From contig JAXLQJ010000005.1 in NCBI GenBank assembly GCA_046331705.1, forward strand, positions 124,001 through 188,000: a stretch of 64,000 nucleotides of DNA, read 5' to 3'. Shown piece by piece: positions 34,519 to 43,353 of this stretch. A program made the translations under genes and the position numbers. The DNA is from JADJOY01 sp046331705 [NCBI: bacterium]. Its GTDB lineage: Bacteria; JADJOY01. Numbering within the stretch: position 1 is the first letter of the stretch; each line of letters begins with the position of its first letter. Below the pieces are notes generated by a model. That model ran no database searches and was not told the DNA's origin. It was given only the letters and a program-made list of their open reading frames with translations.

Positions 34519-36633
34519 ATGAGCTCCCACGCCCCTGCTAGCCGCGACGTGCCGCTGGTCCGCCAGCTCGAAGCGCCATCCGAGCTGCGCGGCATCTCGG
34601 TGATCCTGTTCAGCGGCGGACGCGGCACCAGCTCGATCGCGCGGGCGCTGGTCGCGCACCCGCAGGTGCGTCTGACGGTGCTGGTGAACGCGTACGACGA
34701 CGGACTCTCGACCGGCCGGCTGCGGCGCTTCGTCCCCGGCATGCTCGGTCCCTCGGACGTGCGCAAGAACGCCGCGGCGCTGATGCCGACGGACGAGCGT
34801 TGCCAGCGCGCCCTGCAAGCCATCCTCGAGCACCGGCTTCCCGAAGGGATCTCGCGTGACGCGGCACGCGCCGTCCTTCGCGCCCTCGCGGGCCGCGGCG
34901 AGGCGCCGGTCGATTTCCGTCACGCGCAGCTTCTGCCGCAGTTGAGCCTCCGCCAGGCGAGCGAGCTCGCGCGCGCGCTGGACGCCTTCGCGGCGCACGA
35001 GGAGGCCGCCCATCGCGCGGGGACGGACTTCGAGTTCGGCGACTGCTCGCTGGGGAACCTGGTGTTCACGGGCGGATACCTCGACCGCGGACACGACTTC
35101 AACGCCGCCGTCGACTGGTTCGGTGCGCTCTGCGAGTCGCGCGCACGGATCTGCAATCTGACGGACGGCCGGAACCTGGTGCTGGTCGGCTTGAAGGCGG
35201 ACGGACGATTCCTGCCCGACGAAGCCTCGATCGTCGCTCCCCAGGACGCGACGGCGATCGAGGAGATCTTCTTGCTGCCGGACTATCTCGGCGCGGACGA
35301 ACGCCGCGATCTCGAGCGTCTCGACCTCGCGGGCCGCCGCCGTTTCCTGCGCGAGCGGGAACGCGCTCCCGAGCCGAACCCGGCGGCCGTCGCGGCGCTC
35401 GAGCACGCGGACGTCATCGTGTACGGCCCGGGAACCCAGCACTCCTCGCTCTTCCCGAGCTATCTGACCCGCGCCGTTCCCGACGCCATCGCGGCCAACC
35501 AGCGCGCCGTCAAGGTCTTCATCGCCAACCTCCACGAGGACCACGACATCCGCGATCGCTCGCTCGCCGAGATCCTCGACCTCTTCGCTTTCTACATGAG
35601 CGGCAAGCAACCGACGCGGCGGCCGCCGCCGACGCTGGTCACCCGGCTCTTCGCGCACGCGCCCGACGCCGTCGCGACGGGCACCAACCCGCTCGCGACG
35701 TGTCTTCCGCTCGAGACTCCGGCCGACTTCGCCTCGATCACCGCGCGCGACTGGGAGCTCGGCGGCGGTCGCCACTCCGCGGGGATGACCGTGGAGGAGA
35801 TCTTGCGGCTGGTGGGCAGCGCCCAGGGCCTACGGGTGCGGCCGACGCGCGAGATGGTGTCGATCGTGGTGCCCGCGCTCGACGAGGAGCGCAGCGTGGG
35901 CGCCGTGCTCGACGAGCTCTTGGCGCTGCGCTTCGCGGCGCCGACACTCGAGCTCGAGGTCGTGCTGGTCGATGGCGGCTCGCTCGACGCCACCGCCTCG
36001 ATCGCACGTTCCCGGGCCGGCGTGCGGGTCTACGAGCTGGCACGCGGCTCCGGGCGGGGTGCCGCGCTCAGGCTCGGGATCGAGAAAGCGCGCGGCAACG
36101 TGATCGTGTTCTTCCCCGCCGACGGCGAGTACCGCGCCTCCGACGTGCTGCGCGTGGTGGAGCCCGTGCTCGCCGACGAGTACCTCGCGGTCTTCGGCAG
36201 CCGCGCGGTGAAGTGCGTGGACCTCACCGGACGGCTCAAGTCGATCTACGGCGACGACACGCTCGGCTACCTGGTGGGCAAGTACGGAGGCATCGCGATC
36301 AGCATCGCGTCGCTCTTGCTCTACAACCGCTTCGTCACCGATCCGCTCACGACGCTCAAGGCCTTCGACGCGTCGCTGCTCAAATCGCTCGACCTGCGCG
36401 CCCGGGGCGTCGATCTCGAAGGCGAGATCGTCGCCAAGCTCTGCGAGGCGCACGAGTACATCCTCGAGGTCCCCGTGTCCTACGCGCCGCGCACCAAGGC
36501 CCAGGGCAAGAAGACCCGGGTCGGCGGCGGCCTGCAGGTGATCGCGCGGCTGGTGACGCAACGCCTGCGCCTCGCGCTGCGCCGAACGCTTCAGAAGCGC
36601 GAGTCGAGAGCCGTCCAGACGAGCGCGCGATAG
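34519..36633 (+). CDS. CofD/YvcK-like domain fused to family 2 glycosyltransferase
   Basis: A 704-residue protein. The first 380 residues match the CofD/YvcK superfamily (2-phospho-L-lactate transferase and the gluconeogenesis/UDP-sugar-binding factor YvcK): ILFSGGRGTSSIARAL, VNAYDDGLSTGRLRR, GPSDVRKNAAAL and a later GPGTQHSSLFPSYL. From residue 445 to about 690 there is a complete GT2 domain (MVSIVVPALDEERSVG, VDGGSLDATASIA, FFPADGEY; DPLTTLKAFD like polyprenyl-phosphate glycosyltransferases). The start is ATG at 34519; TTG at 34369 is possible. The tail overlaps the convergent radical SAM gene by 43 bases. This fusion joins nucleotide/sugar recognition to sugar transfer. Confidence 0.82.
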   Translation: MSSHAPASRDVPLVRQLEAPSELRGISVILFSGGRGTSSIARALVAHPQVRLTVLVNAYDDGLSTGRLRRFVPGMLGPSDVRKNAAALMPTDERCQRALQAILEHRLPEGISRDAARAVLRALAGRGEAPVDFRHAQLLPQLSLRQASELARALDAFAAHEEAAHRAGTDFEFGDCSLGNLVFTGGYLDRGHDFNAAVDWFGALCESRARICNLTDGRNLVLVGLKADGRFLPDEASIVAPQDATAIEEIFLLPDYLGADERRDLERLDLAGRRRFLRERERAPEPNPAAVAALEHADVIVYGPGTQHSSLFPSYLTRAVPDAIAANQRAVKVFIANLHEDHDIRDRSLAEILDLFAFYMSGKQPTRRPPPTLVTRLFAHAPDAVATGTNPLATCLPLETPADFASITARDWELGGGRHSAGMTVEEILRLVGSAQGLRVRPTREMVSIVVPALDEERSVGAVLDELLALRFAAPTLELEVVLVDGGSLDATASIARSRAGVRVYELARGSGRGAALRLGIEKARGNVIVFFPADGEYRASDVLRVVEPVLADEYLAVFGSRAVKCVDLTGRLKSIYGDDTLGYLVGKYGGIAISIASLLLYNRFVTDPLTTLKAFDASLLKSLDLRARGVDLEGEIVAKLCEAHEYILEVPVSYAPRTKAQGKKTRVGGGLQVIARLVTQRLRLALRRTLQKRESRAVQTSAR

Positions 36634-38072
36634 GGCGCCATCTCCATCTTGGTCTCGAAACGCCGCCGCACGAAGTTGATCGCCTGGCGGACGATCTTGA
36701 GGGGATGGCTGAGCAGCTTGAGCAGCAAGAACGAGCGATAGAGCTTCATCCGGAAGAGCGAGAGCGCGGCGTAGTCGGCGCGCCAGCTCGGGCTGAAGCT
36801 GAGCTCGGATAGCGTCTCGTAGCCGGTGAGCTCGGGAAAGATCGCGGCGCCGGGGATCGGCGCCACCACGAAGAGCGCGATCTCGTCGAGGCCCCCGAGC
36901 GTGAGCGATCGCGCGAGATCGGCCGTTTGCTCGAGATCGGCCCCGGTCTCCCCGGGGAAGCCGAGCACGAAGCAGGCCTGCGATCGGATCCCGACCTCGT
37001 TCATGCGCCGCACCAGCCGCAGCGCGTGGCCGGGGTCGAACGGCTTCTCGATCAGATCCAGCACCCGTGCCGAGCCGCTCTCGGGCGAGATCGAGACGTA
37101 CCGGCAGCCGGCGGCCGCCATCAGGTCGATCGTCTCCTCGTCCTTGAGGGTCTCGACCTTGGTGCCGGCGACGATCTTCCACGTGACCTCGAGCTTGCGA
37201 TCGAGGATCTCCCGGCAGATCGCGCGCGTGCGGCGGTCGTCGATGGTCGGGTTCAAGTCCTCGACGTGGAACTCGCGCACGCCCAGGGTGCGCGCGAAGT
37301 GCTCCATCTCGTCCACCACGCTGGTCGCCGAACGCGGCCGCCAGGTGCGGCGGTTGGTCTTGGGGACCACGCAGAACCGACACGGGTACGGACAGCCACG
37401 TGACGTGAGGATGGGCAGGTAGCGGTCGCTGGTGAGCGGGCCGTGGGCGAAGTGGAGCCGCCAATAGCTCTCGACCGGGAAGAGATCCCAGGCCGGAAAC
37501 GGGAGCTGGTCGAGCGCTCGGTCGAAGCCTGCTGGCTCGTTGCGAAAGGACGGGCTCAGCACGCCGTCGACCTGTGCCAGCGAGGCGCGGTCGGATGCGA
37601 GCGCCGCGACCACCCGCAACCCTCGGCGCTCCGGCTCGCCGGTCAGCAGGTAATCCGCGCCCGCCTCGAACAAGGAGCCCGCCACGGGCTCGAGCGCGTA
37701 CGCCGTGACGGCCTGCGTGTTCTCGACCACGATCCGCGGCAGCGCGGGGTGCCGCTCGCGCAGCGCGCGCAGGATCGACACCACCGCCAGGTGGTTCACC
37801 ACCTGGTTCGCGTAGACGAACACGCCCACGGCATCGTCGGGGATCCGCTCCGCCACCTCGGCGGGCTCGAGCCCCAGCACCATGAACCCGTGCTCGCGCC
37901 GGACCTGGCGCGGAGCGCTCGCGAAGGCGTCGATCACGCGCACGTCGTGACCGGCGCCGCGCAACGTGGCGGCCAGCGACGCGAGGCCGATGGGCATGTA
38001 GACGATGCCCGTGGTGAAGCGATCGCTGCGCTGCACCAACAGATTGGGACTGACCAGCGCTACCGTGCTCAC
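36591..38072 (-). CDS. B12-binding domain radical SAM protein
   Basis: A 493-residue protein. The first 160 residues form the cobalamin-binding-like domain (without the usual DxHxxG; it has DVRVIDAFAS), then radical SAM with C227, C231, C234 in GCPYPCRFC, followed by ISPESGS and GFPGETGADL. This is the BchE/hopanoid-methylase-like superfamily that methylates or cyclises unreactive carbons. In a cluster of sugar and methyl transfer genes it may modify a glycan or lipid. The 3' end overlaps the CofD-GT2 gene. Confidence 0.85.
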   Translation of the reverse strand: MSTVALVSPNLLVQRSDRFTTGIVYMPIGLASLAATLRGAGHDVRVIDAFASAPRQVRREHGFMVLGLEPAEVAERIPDDAVGVFVYANQVVNHLAVVSILRALRERHPALPRIVVENTQAVTAYALEPVAGSLFEAGADYLLTGEPERRGLRVVAALASDRASLAQVDGVLSPSFRNEPAGFDRALDQLPFPAWDLFPVESYWRLHFAHGPLTSDRYLPILTSRGCPYPCRFCVVPKTNRRTWRPRSATSVVDEMEHFARTLGVREFHVEDLNPTIDDRRTRAICREILDRKLEVTWKIVAGTKVETLKDEETIDLMAAAGCRYVSISPESGSARVLDLIEKPFDPGHALRLVRRMNEVGIRSQACFVLGFPGETGADLEQTADLARSLTLGGLDEIALFVVAPIPGAAIFPELTGYETLSELSFSPSWRADYAALSLFRMKLYRSFLLLKLLSHPLKIVRQAINFVRRRFETKMEMAPYRALVWTALDSRF

Positions 38073-38120
38073 GGGGATCTCGCGAGAAGAGTCTGGCGCA
38101 TCGGGCGCGACGACGGCCGG

Positions 38121-38843
38121 TCAGCGGAACCGGTAGCGCAGCAAGGTCTGGATCGCGATGAGCCCGTCGATCGCGCGGATCTTCTTGCCCTCCTCGACCG
38201 AGCGCGGCACGTATGCGATGGGGACCTCACGAATCGGGATCCCTTGATGGATGAGCTTCGCGGTCAGCTCGTGATCGGTCTCGAACCCGGCGGTCTCCAC
38301 CGTGATGCTGCGCAGGAACGAGGTCGGGTAGATCTTGTAGGCGGTGAGCAGGTCGGTCAGCCAGCGGCCGTAGAGCGCCAGCGTCAGCGTCGAGAGGAGG
38401 ATGTTCATCCCCCACGGACCGAGCCCCTGACGCGGATGTCGCGCCGGCGTCGGCCAGCGCCAGCCACGGTCGCGGAGCACGCCCAGCGGCCGGCTCCCGT
38501 ACACCGCGACGCGATCTTCCCCGCGCAACGCCTCGAGCATCGGCCGGTAATCACTCGGGTCGTACTCGAGATCGGCATCCTGGACGAGCACGAAGTCGCC
38601 GGTCGCCTCGCGCACGCCGTGCTGCACGGCGGCCCCCTTGCCGCGGTTCTCCTGGTGCAGCACGCGCGCGAAGCCGACCGACTCGGCGACCGAACGGGTG
38701 TCGTCCTTCGAACCGTCGTCGACCACCACGATCTCCTTCGCGTACCCGAGCCGCTCGGTATCCACGGCGAACACCCGCCGCAGCACCTCGGCGAGATGGG
38801 GGCCCTCGTTGAAGGCCGGCACGACGATACTGAGCGTCTTCAT
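38121..38843 (-). CDS. Family 2 glycosyltransferase (polyprenyl-phosphate mannosyltransferase-like)
   Basis: A 240-residue GT2 enzyme. SIVVPAFNEGPHLAEVL, VDDGSKDDT, NRGKGAAVQHG and QDADLEYDP are the canonical donor and metal-binding motifs. No transmembrane anchor, so like DPMS/Ppm1-type soluble synthases that make polyprenyl-phosphate sugars. This could supply the lipid-linked sugar for the polytopic glycosyltransferase at 41635. Confidence 0.88.
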   Translation of the reverse strand: MKTLSIVVPAFNEGPHLAEVLRRVFAVDTERLGYAKEIVVVDDGSKDDTRSVAESVGFARVLHQENRGKGAAVQHGVREATGDFVLVQDADLEYDPSDYRPMLEALRGEDRVAVYGSRPLGVLRDRGWRWPTPARHPRQGLGPWGMNILLSTLTLALYGRWLTDLLTAYKIYPTSFLRSITVETAGFETDHELTAKLIHQGIPIREVPIAYVPRSVEEGKKIRAIDGLIAIQTLLRYRFR

Positions 38844-38877
38844 CGTTCATCCTCTCACGCGATCGACTCGGGAACGG

Positions 38878-40332
38878 TCACGGTGGCGCCGCCGACGTGC
38901 GCCGGCGCAGCTCGGCGCTCGCCAGCGCGAGATCGTCGGCGGTGTTGATGCCGAAGCTCTCGGTGACGTCGTCGAGACGCACCGCGAGCACGCTCCCCGC
39001 GCCTCGCTCGAAGCGCGGGAGCAGCGGCAGCAGATTGAGCTCGCCCGTGCGCGAGCCGCGCGCCGCCGGATCGCCGAGCTCGCGCAAGACCGAGAACAAC
39101 GCGGCGGCGTCGAACGCGAACACACCGCAATCGCTCTCGCCGGGCCCGGCGCCCATCGGGTCTCCCTCGCGCTGCTGTCGGACACGGAGGAGCCGGCCCT
39201 GCGTATCGCGCTCGAAGCGGATGTAGGGATCGTCGCGCATCACCGTGGGAAGGGTGAGCAAGGCGCCCAGGCGGCGCTCGTGTGCGCCGACGCAAGCGCC
39301 GAGGGTCCGCTCCCGAACCAGCACCTGGTCTCCCCACACCACCAGCGCGCCGGGCGTCCGCACCTCGGGCTCCGCGCGGATCACCGCGTCGGCCATGCCG
39401 ATGGGGCTGGGCTGCTCGACCACTCGCGCCGCCTCGCCCAGCCTGGCGCGCACGATCGGCTCCACCTCGGCGCGCGCCGCGGGCGCCACCACGAACACGA
39501 ACCGCGACGCCACCGGCTCGATCGCGTCGACGAGCCAGTCGAGCGCGGTCCGTCCGAGCACCGGACAGAGCAGCTTGGGCCGATCCAGCCCGAGCCGCGA
39601 GCCGCGCCCTGCAGCGGGGATGATCGCCGTCCACCGCTCCTTCCGCACCGGCCGATCCGGAAGCTCCGCGATCGCCACCACACGTCTGGGCTCCGACGAC
39701 GCGAGCTCCGCGACACCGTCGATGACGGTCTCGGCCCCCAGCGCCACGAGCTCCTCGGGGAGCAGCAGCCCGGCGCAACCGATCACCGCCAAACCGGCGG
39801 CGCGTGCGGCGCCGATCCCGGCCGCGGAGTCCTCGACCACCCGCACCGCCCCGGGAGGAACGTCGAGCGCGCTCAGCGAGCGTAGATAGATCTCCGGCGC
39901 GGGCTTGGCCGCGCGGACGTCCTCGCCGCTGATCACGCTGGCGAAGAGCGCGCGGCTGTGGGAAGCGTCGAGGAAGATCTCGACGGCGTCGCGGCTGGCG
40001 GCGCTGGCGAGCGCCAGCCGGTGGCGGGCGGCGAGCGCCGCGAGGGTCTCGGCCACGCGCGGCGCCAAGGGCGGCGCCGCGCGCAGGTGCGCGCGAGCGA
40101 GCTCGCGCTTGCGCGCGACCAGCGTCCGCAGCAGCTCGTCGTCGACGGCGACGCCCGCCTCGCCCAGCAGCCGCGCGATCGCCTCGTCGGTGCGCACGCC
40201 AGCGATCCGCGCGTAGTCGACGGCGACGCCGAACGGCTCGAGCGTGCGCCGGAACGACTCGCCGTGGATCGCCGCGGAATCCCAGAGCACGCCATCGAGA
40301 TCGAAGATGAGCGCATCGACCCCGGCGAGCAC
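38878..40332 (-). CDS. HAD phosphatase fused to sugar nucleotidyltransferase
   Basis: A 484-residue protein. Residues 1-205 are a HAD phosphatase of the beta-phosphoglucomutase type (FDLDGVLWDS with Asp11 and Asp13, LASAAS, KPAPEIY, VEDSAAGIGAA). Residues 225-480 are a nucleotidyltransferase (IIPAAGRGSRLGLDRPK, DAVIRAEPEV, VVWGDQVL) like GlmU/GalU-type enzymes. It could make an NDP-sugar and remove a phosphate in the same pathway. Start is GTG at 40332, or TTG at 40338, which overlaps the previous stop as TTGA and has GGAG six bases upstream. Confidence 0.85.
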   Translation of the reverse strand: MLAGVDALIFDLDGVLWDSAAIHGESFRRTLEPFGVAVDYARIAGVRTDEAIARLLGEAGVAVDDELLRTLVARKRELARAHLRAAPPLAPRVAETLAALAARHRLALASAASRDAVEIFLDASHSRALFASVISGEDVRAAKPAPEIYLRSLSALDVPPGAVRVVEDSAAGIGAARAAGLAVIGCAGLLLPEELVALGAETVIDGVAELASSEPRRVVAIAELPDRPVRKERWTAIIPAAGRGSRLGLDRPKLLCPVLGRTALDWLVDAIEPVASRFVFVVAPAARAEVEPIVRARLGEAARVVEQPSPIGMADAVIRAEPEVRTPGALVVWGDQVLVRERTLGACVGAHERRLGALLTLPTVMRDDPYIRFERDTQGRLLRVRQQREGDPMGAGPGESDCGVFAFDAAALFSVLRELGDPAARGSRTGELNLLPLLPRFERGAGSVLAVRLDDVTESFGINTADDLALASAELRRRTSAAPP

Positions 40333-40334
40333 GC

Positions 40335-41315
40335 TCAAGGACGGCTCCGCGCGAGCACCAGGAACTGCGACAGGTGGTACGTGAACGGCAGGTGCCCGAG
40401 CCCGAGCGCGCGGACCAAGCGATGCAGCGGTCCGACCGGCCGCGCGCACAGCGACGCTCGCTGCAGCACGTAGCCCCATTCGAGGGTCTGCCAGAGCGGC
40501 CGGATCGCGAGCACGTCGAAGCCGCGCTCGTCCAGGAAGCGGCGGATCGTGGCGCGGTCGAAGTACGTGAGATGGACGCTGAGGAAGAAGGGCCAGCGCC
40601 AGCCCATCGCGCGGGCGACGACCCCCGAGAGATCCGGATAGCTCACCACCAGGTGCCCGCCGGGGCGCAGGACCCGCCGCACCTCGGTGATCGCCGCGCT
40701 CGGATCGGTGAGATGCTCGAGGACGTCCCACAGCGTCACCAGGTCGAACGAGGACTCGGGAAAACGCTGCTCCGCGAGCGTGCCGGCCCGGACGTCCACG
40801 CCGTAGCCGTCGCGCGCCTGGCTCGCGAGCCAGCGGCTCGGCTCGACTCCCGTCGCGGCGTATCCGCGTTGCTTCGCGGCAGCGGGAAACGCGCCACCGG
40901 CGCAGCCGACGTCGAGCACGCGGGTGGCGCGCGGGTCGAGCGCGAGCTGCCGCTCCAACCACCGCAGGCTGCGGTCGAAGGTCCGGATGCGCATCGGGTT
41001 CTGCTCGAAGAAGGTCGGATCCACCGCGTCGGCGTAGGCGGACACGATGAGATCGGCACGAATCCGCGGGCTCAGGTACGCGACCGAGCAGCGGTCGCAG
41101 CGGACGAGCTGGTCGAAGAGCTCGCGGTCGCTCGCCGAGCGATAGATCTCGGCCAGCGTTGCCGGGGTCAGCTCCGCCGGGTAGCGGGCGGCGCGCATCA
41201 CCGAGAACCGCTCGCTCCCACAGAGCGGACACGGAACGTTCTCCAGGAGGTCGGACGTTCGAATCGCCCCGCCACGGTCATCCGGCGATGGGGCAGCGAC
41301 AGGCGCCGAGTCCAC
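40335..41315 (-). CDS. Class I SAM-dependent methyltransferase with zinc-ribbon N-terminus
   Basis: A 326-residue protein. CPLCG near residue 29 and CDRC near 73 form a metal knuckle typical of C-methyltransferases that act on NDP-sugars or lipids (TylCIII/NovU-like N-terminus). The Rossmann fold has VLDVGCAGGAFPAAAK, GVEPS and LWDVLEHLTDP. It is the first gene of the HAD-nucleotidyltransferase operon; it overlaps that gene at its stop. A sugar or lipid C- or O-methylation role is likely. Confidence 0.82.
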   Translation of the reverse strand: MDSAPVAAPSPDDRGGAIRTSDLLENVPCPLCGSERFSVMRAARYPAELTPATLAEIYRSASDRELFDQLVRCDRCSVAYLSPRIRADLIVSAYADAVDPTFFEQNPMRIRTFDRSLRWLERQLALDPRATRVLDVGCAGGAFPAAAKQRGYAATGVEPSRWLASQARDGYGVDVRAGTLAEQRFPESSFDLVTLWDVLEHLTDPSAAITEVRRVLRPGGHLVVSYPDLSGVVARAMGWRWPFFLSVHLTYFDRATIRRFLDERGFDVLAIRPLWQTLEWGYVLQRASLCARPVGPLHRLVRALGLGHLPFTYHLSQFLVLARSRP

Positions 41316-41634
41316 GTCGATCTCCTCGATTCAGCGTCGCGCGAATGCGCGCGAGCGCGAGCGCGACGGGCGGACCGGCCCGGGACGTCGGCCCGAGACG
41401 CGCGCACGCGCTCGGATCGGGTGCGGCCGCATCGACGACGAGGGATCGAGCACTGGCAAGCGCTGGTGGGTGATCCGCACGGGAATTCGGGGCGCGTGTA
41501 TCTTGGCGCGCGCGCTCGGCGCTGGCGAGGGAGTCGCCGCTGGGATGCGGCTCGGCGCCGCGAAGCCCCCCGCGCCGCCGCGTCGAGCCAGCCACGCACG
41601 CGAACCGCAACCGCGCACCGAACCCTTGCCGTCC
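41316..41634. other. Divergent intergenic region in the glycan cluster
   Basis: About 320 bases between the methyltransferase and the polytopic glycosyltransferase. Frames cross it but look like non-conserved extensions. No promoter could be named. Confidence 0.4.
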
Positions 41635-43176
41635 ATGAGCGGTAGCGAACGCCAGCCGACGCCCGAGCCGCTCGCGGCGTCGCCCGCGCCGTCTTTCGCC
41701 CCGCCACGGGTGGCGCTCGGCGTGGCGCTGCTCATCGCGCTCGCGTTCCTGTTCGTCCACTCGTCCTCGGCGGCGATCGTGGGGCTCGATCCGACCTTCG
41801 GCATCCGCAACGCGGAAGCTCGGGGCGCTTGGTTGGTTCTCGGTGCTGTCGCAGGGGCGCTGACGTGTGCGCGCCCGCTGGCGGGCTATGCGAGCCAGCG
41901 GCGCCTCGCTGGGCGCGGTGCGAGCGCCGGCGGCCAGGGCCCGAACGTGCGGTGGGCTTCGCGGGCGCTCGCGATCTCGTCACTCGCGTGCCTCGCGATC
42001 GGTGCGCTGCGCGTGGTCGCGTACTTCTCGCGAGCGCGCCTTCCGGGACTCGAGCCCGACGTGGCCGCTTATGTCCACCTGGCGCGTGCCATGACGCACG
42101 CCTACGACACCGGCCCGCGCGAGCCGCTCGTGATCTGGCTCGCGCGCGTCGCGCTCGGGATCGCCGGCGATGGCCGCATCGCGCCGGCGCTGCTGACGTC
42201 GGCGTTGTTCCCAATCCTGGCGCTCCAGGTGTTTCGGCTCGCGTACTCGATCGTGCCGAGGTTCGAGGTCGCGTGGGCGAGCGCAGCGGTCTTCCTCTCG
42301 AACCAGGAGATGCTGGCGCTCGCGTGCTCGGGAGTGCGCGACACCTACTTCCTGAGCGGCCTCGTGGTGCTGGCGCGGCTCGCGGTCACTCCGGGCACCG
42401 CGCTGAGCCCGTGGCGCTGGGCGGCGTGGCTCACGGTCGGCTGCCTGGCGACCATCGGCATCCGCATCACGAGCCTGCCGCCGGTGCTCGTGCTGGTGGC
42501 GTACATCGTGGTACGCAACCGGCTGCGGCCGGTGTTGCTGGTGCCCGCGCTGGCCGCGACGATCGTGGTGCTCGGTCCGTATCTCGTCCAGTGCCAGCGG
42601 CAGTACGGCGACGCCTTCCATTCGGCCAACATCCACGCCGTGTGGTGGCGCAACTACGAGTTCGTGACGCTGAAGGGCACCGGCTGCTCGGGATGCCCGA
42701 CTCGCGAGGAGCTGGCGACGAACCCCTACGCAGGCGCACCCACGTCCACGTTCCGGTACGTGTTCGGGATGCGGTCGCTGCCCGAGCTGACCACCCAGAC
42801 GATTCGCGGCGCGATCGCCCTCTTCCTGGACCCGACGTCGAAGTACTTCCGCTTCTTCCTCGGCGTGCGTCACCGGAACACGCTGGGCGGACAGGTGTTG
42901 AGCTACCTCATGCTCGCGCTGCCTTTCTACGCGAGCGTGATGGCGCCGCTGCCCTGGCACCGGCGCGTGCTGTTCCTGGTGCCGGTACTCTTCATCAACG
43001 TCTCGGTGTTCACCGCCATGCTGGACATGCCGGAGCGCATCTTCGCGGCGGCGATCCCGTTCGCGGCGATCGCGTGGGGGGTCGGCGGCGGCGAGATCGC
43101 CCGCGCGTTGCGGCACCTCGCCGGCGTGGAAGCGAGCAGCACCGGGCCGAGCGGCTGGATCGCGAGCGCGACGTAG
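41635..43176 (+). CDS. Polytopic membrane glycosyltransferase (GT39/ArnT-like)
   Basis: A 513-residue membrane protein with about ten to eleven helices. Asp in EPDVAAYVHLAR of the first periplasmic loop is where ArnT/PMT enzymes hold the catalytic acid. EPLVIWLARVALG and the long loops fit GT-C lipid-linked sugar transferases. The start at ATG 41635 follows a poorly conserved basic stretch. It may use the polyprenyl-phosphate sugar from the GT2 enzyme. Confidence 0.72.
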   Translation: MSGSERQPTPEPLAASPAPSFAPPRVALGVALLIALAFLFVHSSSAAIVGLDPTFGIRNAEARGAWLVLGAVAGALTCARPLAGYASQRRLAGRGASAGGQGPNVRWASRALAISSLACLAIGALRVVAYFSRARLPGLEPDVAAYVHLARAMTHAYDTGPREPLVIWLARVALGIAGDGRIAPALLTSALFPILALQVFRLAYSIVPRFEVAWASAAVFLSNQEMLALACSGVRDTYFLSGLVVLARLAVTPGTALSPWRWAAWLTVGCLATIGIRITSLPPVLVLVAYIVVRNRLRPVLLVPALAATIVVLGPYLVQCQRQYGDAFHSANIHAVWWRNYEFVTLKGTGCSGCPTREELATNPYAGAPTSTFRYVFGMRSLPELTTQTIRGAIALFLDPTSKYFRFFLGVRHRNTLGGQVLSYLMLALPFYASVMAPLPWHRRVLFLVPVLFINVSVFTAMLDMPERIFAAAIPFAAIAWGVGGGEIARALRHLAGVEASSTGPSGWIASAT

Positions 43177-43293
43177 CGCGCGTCCATCCGTCGGAGCGGT
43201 CCCGCCCGAGAGCGGAGCCTGCGCGGCCGCCGCGCGCCGCGCTGCGCGGCTTCGCCGCGATGGGCGGGGGTCGGCACGGCTCCCGCAAGAAAC

Positions 43294-43322
43294 TTGACTC
43301 GAAATAGAACACGTTCTACATC
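43294..43322 (+). promoter_or_regulatory. Sigma70-type promoter of the GMC-oxidoreductase operon
   Basis: -35 TTGACT (43294-43299), exactly 17 bases, -10 TACATC (43317-43322). The start would fall near 43329, giving a 25-base leader with a CGGAGCG ribosome site. Confidence 0.65.
43305..43318. promoter_or_regulatory. KstR/TetR-type operator TAGAAC-N2-GTTCTA
   Basis: A perfect palindrome of six-base arms around two bases, placed between the -35 and -10 boxes and overlapping the -10. It matches the core of the KstR-family motif TnnAACnnGTTnnA, known to control sterol and lipid catabolism in Actinobacteria. A repressor bound here would block RNA polymerase. Confidence 0.6.
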
Positions 43323-43353
43323 GGACCCTCTTCCCCCCATCGGAGCGTCGTCC

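Larger units (their letters stand above)
43177..43353. other. Promoter region of the GMC operon
   Basis: Contains the sigma70-type promoter and KstR-like operator described separately; nothing else is seen apart from a GC-rich palindromic stretch near 43220-43250. Confidence 0.5.

Noticed and set aside
43220-43290. GC-rich palindromic stretch before the GMC promoter
   Set aside because: Arms are imperfect and GC background makes them likely by chance.
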